Origin: Rhizobiales bacterium 64-17 | Lineage (GTDB): Bacteria; Pseudomonadota; Alphaproteobacteria; Rhizobiales; Xanthobacteraceae | Length of the DNA stretch: 64,000 bases | NCBI GenBank assembly: GCA_001899285.1 | Contig: MKWA01000009.1 | Coordinates: 201,032-265,031 of the forward strand | Reading direction: 5' to 3' | Shown: positions 61,604-64,000 of the stretch, one piece after another | Layout of the letters: every line of letters starts with the position of its first letter | Position numbering within the stretch: position 1 is the stretch's first letter | Made by a program: the position numbers and the translations under genes | Notes under the pieces: model-generated | Databases searched by the model: none | What the model saw: only the letters and a program-made list of their open reading frames with translations | Told to the model about the DNA's origin: nothing

Positions 61604-62155
61604 ATGTCGTCTTTCAAGATCGCCGTCATCGTCGGCAGCACCCGCCGCGAATCCATCAATCGCAAATTCGCCGAGGCGCTGGCCAAGCTCGGCGGCGATA
61701 AAATGACCTTCACCTTCCCGCGGATCGACGACCTGCCCCTCTATAACCAGGACGATGAAGGCAACCTCGCCCCGAGCGTGGTCCGCTTCAAATCAGAGAT
61801 CGCGGCCGCCGACGGCCTGCTGTTCGTGACGCCGGAACACAGCCGTTCGATCCCCGCCGCGTTGAAGAACGCGATCGACTGGGGTGCGCGGCCGTGGGGC
61901 AAGAATAGCTGGACCGGCAAGATCGCCGCCGTCACCGGCACCTCCGGTGGCGTCATCAGCACGGCGCTGGCGCAGCAGCATCTGCGGCAGATCCTCGGCG
62001 CGCAGGGCGTCACGCTGACCGGTGGCGAAGCCTATATCCTGTTCAAGCCCGATCTGATCGATGCGCAAGGCAACTTCACCAGCGACGACACCAAGAAATT
62101 CCTCAAGGGCTTCCTCGATCAACTCGCGGGTCTGGTCGGCAAGCACAAGAACTGA
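61604..62155 (+). CDS. NADPH-dependent FMN/quinone reductase
   Basis: The 183-residue flavodoxin-fold protein has IAVIVGSTRRESINRKFAE near 6-24, the FMN phosphate loop, and LLFVTPEHSRSIPAALKNAIDW near 72-93, the ChrR/YieF-type signature (PEHNxSxPGxLKNAxDW) with Ser/Ile variants. It performs two-electron reduction of quinones or chromate in the cytoplasm. It is divergent from hxlR, a typical quinone-responsive pair. The pirin genes follow on the same strand. Confidence 0.93.
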   Translation: MSSFKIAVIVGSTRRESINRKFAEALAKLGGDKMTFTFPRIDDLPLYNQDDEGNLAPSVVRFKSEIAAADGLLFVTPEHSRSIPAALKNAIDWGARPWGKNSWTGKIAAVTGTSGGVISTALAQQHLRQILGAQGVTLTGGEAYILFKPDLIDAQGNFTSDDTKKFLKGFLDQLAGLVGKHKN

Positions 62156-62258
62156 CGACCCGCACACGACTCGAAAGACGTTCTGAGACGTAAACTCGAA
62201 CAAAACTCCGCACATGGGATCGCCGCCATCATGGGGCGATCCCGGAAAGGCAGACATC

Positions 62259-63164
62259 ATGTCCATCCGTCCCGTGAAGAGCATCTCGCAATCGCGCCCC
62301 ACTCTCGAAGGCGCAGGCGTGCATCTGCGCCGCGCCTTCGGTTTCGGCGACACCAAGGAATTCGACCCGTTCCTGCTGCTCGACGATTTCCGTAACGACA
62401 ATCCGGATGAGTATGCGGCCGGTTTTCCGTGGCATCCGCATCGCGGCATCGAGACCATCACTTATGTTCTCGCCGGCGAAGTCGATCACGGCGACAGCCT
62501 CGGCAATCAAGGCGTGCTCGGCGCCGGCGATGTCCAGTGGATGACGGCCGGCTCCGGCATCATGCACCAGGAGATGCCGCGTGGTGACGCGCAGGGCCGG
62601 ATGCACGGCTTCCAGCTCTGGGCTAACCTGCCGCGCGCGCTGAAGATGACCAAGCCGCGCTATCAGGACATCAAGGCGAAGGACATTCCGGAGATCATCG
62701 ACGACGACGGCACCAAGGTGCGCATCATCACCGGCGATTTCTGGGGCAAGAAAGGCCCGGTCGAGGGCGTCGCGGCCGATCCGCGCTATCTCGACATCTC
62801 CGTCCCGCCCGGACGGAAAAAGACCTTCAAGGTCGAGGTCGACCGGCACGCATTCGCCTATATCTTCGCCGGCTCCGGCGCGTTCGTTTCGGCTTCGCAG
62901 CCGTTCGGCGTGCTGACCGAGAAGGAAGTCAACGGCCAGGAGATCAAGCTGCGCGAGCAGACCGGCAACCGCTCGCTGATCGTGTTCGACCGCGGCGATG
63001 AAGTGACCGTGCAGGCTGGCGAGGAAGGCGTGCGCTTCCTGCTGGTGTCCGGAAAACCGATCGAGGAACCGGTCGCCTGGTACGGGCCGATCGTGATGAA
63101 CACCGACGCCGAACTGCAGCAGGCTGTGTCCGAACTGCGGGCCGGCACGTTCATCAAGCAGTAG
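62259..63164 (+). CDS. Pirin family protein
   Basis: The 301-residue bicupin has the pirin signature: FPWHPHRGIETITYVLAGEVDHGDS near 52-76, with metal-binding His in HPHRG, and GDVQWMTAGSGIMHQE near 88-103 with His and Glu ligands. A C-terminal cupin follows. GGAAAGG precedes ATG 62259. Some bacterial pirins act as quercetin dioxygenases or redox-linked regulators; position after a quinone reductase gives a shared redox theme only. Confidence 0.93.
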   Translation: MSIRPVKSISQSRPTLEGAGVHLRRAFGFGDTKEFDPFLLLDDFRNDNPDEYAAGFPWHPHRGIETITYVLAGEVDHGDSLGNQGVLGAGDVQWMTAGSGIMHQEMPRGDAQGRMHGFQLWANLPRALKMTKPRYQDIKAKDIPEIIDDDGTKVRIITGDFWGKKGPVEGVAADPRYLDISVPPGRKKTFKVEVDRHAFAYIFAGSGAFVSASQPFGVLTEKEVNGQEIKLREQTGNRSLIVFDRGDEVTVQAGEEGVRFLLVSGKPIEEPVAWYGPIVMNTDAELQQAVSELRAGTFIKQ

Positions 63165-63175
63165 CAAGACGCTAT

Positions 63176-63215
63176 CATTCCGGGACGCGCGCATCATGCG
63201 CGCGGACCCGGAATG
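63176..63215. repeat. Near-perfect palindrome between the two pirin genes
   Basis: CATTCCGGG (63176-63184) pairs with CCCGGAATG (63207-63215), and inside CGCGCGCAT pairs with ATGCGCGCG, leaving one central C. This gives an 18-bp hairpin with a small asymmetric bulge. It looks like a REP-type element, 20 bp before the next start codon. Confidence 0.8.
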
Positions 63216-63234
63216 GCGACAGTGGAGGTGCTTC

Positions 63235-64000
63235 ATGAGCTGGATGCCCGACAAAGACCCCGCACTCGGCGACAAGCAGAGCTGTGACGCGCTCGAGCTG
63301 GTCGTCGTGCCGCGCGTGCGCGACCTCGGCGACGGTTTCAACGTGCGGCGCGCGCTGCCGCACGGACGGCGCCAGATGGTCGGGCCTTTCATCTTTTTCG
63401 ATCAGATGGGTCCGGTGCAGATGGTCGCCGGCCAGGGCATGGACGTGCGCCCACATCCGCATATCGGGCTCGCCACCGTCACCTATCTGTTCGACGGCCG
63501 CATCATGCACCGCGACAGCGAAGGCAATACGCTGGAGATCGAACCCGGCGCCATGAACCTGATGACCGCGGGTCGCGGCATCGCCCATTCCGAGCGCACG
63601 CCCGACATGCAGCGCAAGAACGGCCAGAGCATGTTCGGCATCCAGAGCTGGATCGCGCTGCCGCGCGACCGCGAAGAAACCGATCCGACGTTCCAACATT
63701 TCGATGCGAGCGTGTTGCCGCAGATCAAGGACAACGGCGTGTCGGCGCGCGTCATCGCCGGGTCGATGTTCGGCAAATCCTCGCCGGTCGGCATGCTATC
63801 CGACTGGTTCTATGCCGAAGTGCTGCTGGACGCCGGCGCCACCGTGCCGCTCGATGCCGATCACGAGGAACGCGCGATTTATCTTGCCGAGGGTGAAGTC
63901 GAGATCGCCGGCGACACGTTCGAGGCGCCGCGGCTTCTCGTATTCCGCCCCGGCGACAAGATCACCGTGCGCGCGACCCGTTCGGCGCGGATGATGTTCC
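63235..64000 (+). CDS. Pirin family protein (3' part missing)
   Basis: ATG 63235 with GGAGG 6 bp upstream opens a frame that runs to the window edge, 255 residues so far. It has RPHPHIGLATVTYLFDGRIMHRDS near 77-100 and MNLMTAGRGIAHSER near 113-127, the pirin metal-site motifs; the second-domain cupin has begun. It differs clearly from the preceding pirin (HPHIGLAT against HPHRGIET), so this is an old pair and not a recent tandem duplication. It is co-directional with the first pirin, 70 bp apart across a palindrome. Confidence 0.92.
   Translation, partial: MSWMPDKDPALGDKQSCDALELVVVPRVRDLGDGFNVRRALPHGRRQMVGPFIFFDQMGPVQMVAGQGMDVRPHPHIGLATVTYLFDGRIMHRDSEGNTLEIEPGAMNLMTAGRGIAHSERTPDMQRKNGQSMFGIQSWIALPRDREETDPTFQHFDASVLPQIKDNGVSARVIAGSMFGKSSPVGMLSDWFYAEVLLDAGATVPLDADHEERAIYLAEGEVEIAGDTFEAPRLLVFRPGDKITVRATRSARMMF

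Noticed and set aside
1-64000. Prophage, insertion sequence, integrase or tRNA-linked island
   Set aside because: I saw no transposase, integrase, phage structural gene, tRNA or long direct repeats; gene content and base composition look uniform.

Overview
The window is GC-rich, tightly packed and free of tRNA, rRNA, phage or IS genes. It looks like chromosomal DNA of an alphaproteobacterium of the Rhizobiales, in the Bradyrhizobium/Rhodopseudomonas/Pseudolabrys neighbourhood. The support is indirect: several tripartite tricarboxylate (TctCBA) and TRAP transporter sets, homospermidine synthase beside an ornithine-decarboxylase-type enzyme, a NAD-dependent formate dehydrogenase with a fused beta subunit, and intergenic palindromes of types I associate with that order. 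No species call is attempted.

Layout. 1-8 kb: end of a branched-chain amino acid type ABC transporter (livH partial, livG) coupled to an acyl-CoA synthetase, then a Crp/Fnr regulator and a single-chain indolepyruvate ferredoxin oxidoreductase. 8-13.2 kb: MFS carrier, acyl-CoA dehydrogenase plus SDR pair, and a NicO-type Ni/Co transporter with its DUF1007 partner. 13.2-17.4 kb: gamma-glutamyltransferase, M3 oligopeptidase and a small membrane protein. 17.4-21.4 kb: polyamine block, with a long structured leader, ornithine/lysine decarboxylase, GNAT and homospermidine synthase. 21.4-23.1 kb: secreted Trp/Pro-rich protein with tandem repeats. 23.2-29.3 kb: metal block, with WD40 protein and CobW GTPase, an L,D-transpeptidase, znuB-znuC, a 48-residue His-rich membrane peptide behind a Zur-type box, and a permease split into two genes. 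29.5-35.8 kb: TRAP transporter dctPQM and a first tctCBA set. 36-41 kb: fluoride riboswitch with crcB, bioB, a histone-like protein and several small stress-type proteins, and a PanE-like oxidoreductase. 41.2-49.8 kb: O-methyltransferase, kelch protein, formate dehydrogenase with a divergent LysR regulator, and a class A beta-lactamase. 49.9-61 kb: GST, then a co-directional run whose transcription order is tctC-tctB-tctA-gntR-oxc-frc-formyltransferase-fhs. 61-64 kb: divergent HxlR/quinone reductase and two pirins.

The most coherent system is the C2/C1 acid island at 43-61 kb. Oxalyl-CoA decarboxylase and formyl-CoA:oxalate CoA-transferase would turn oxalate into CO2 and formate. Formate can then be oxidised by FdhAB to NADH or ligated to tetrahydrofolate by Fhs. 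A TctCBA transporter heads the same strand, and two of its promoters share a GTATAC-type motif with the gntR gene between them, so I infer a candidate oxalate uptake and catabolism regulon. Two oddities stand out: the CoA-transferase carries a histone H1-like Lys/Ala N-terminal tail whose start has a good ribosome binding site, and a formyltetrahydrofolate-hydrolase-like protein sits between frc and fhs. The second coherent system is the zinc block, with the undescribed His-rich micropeptide translationally coupled to znuC.
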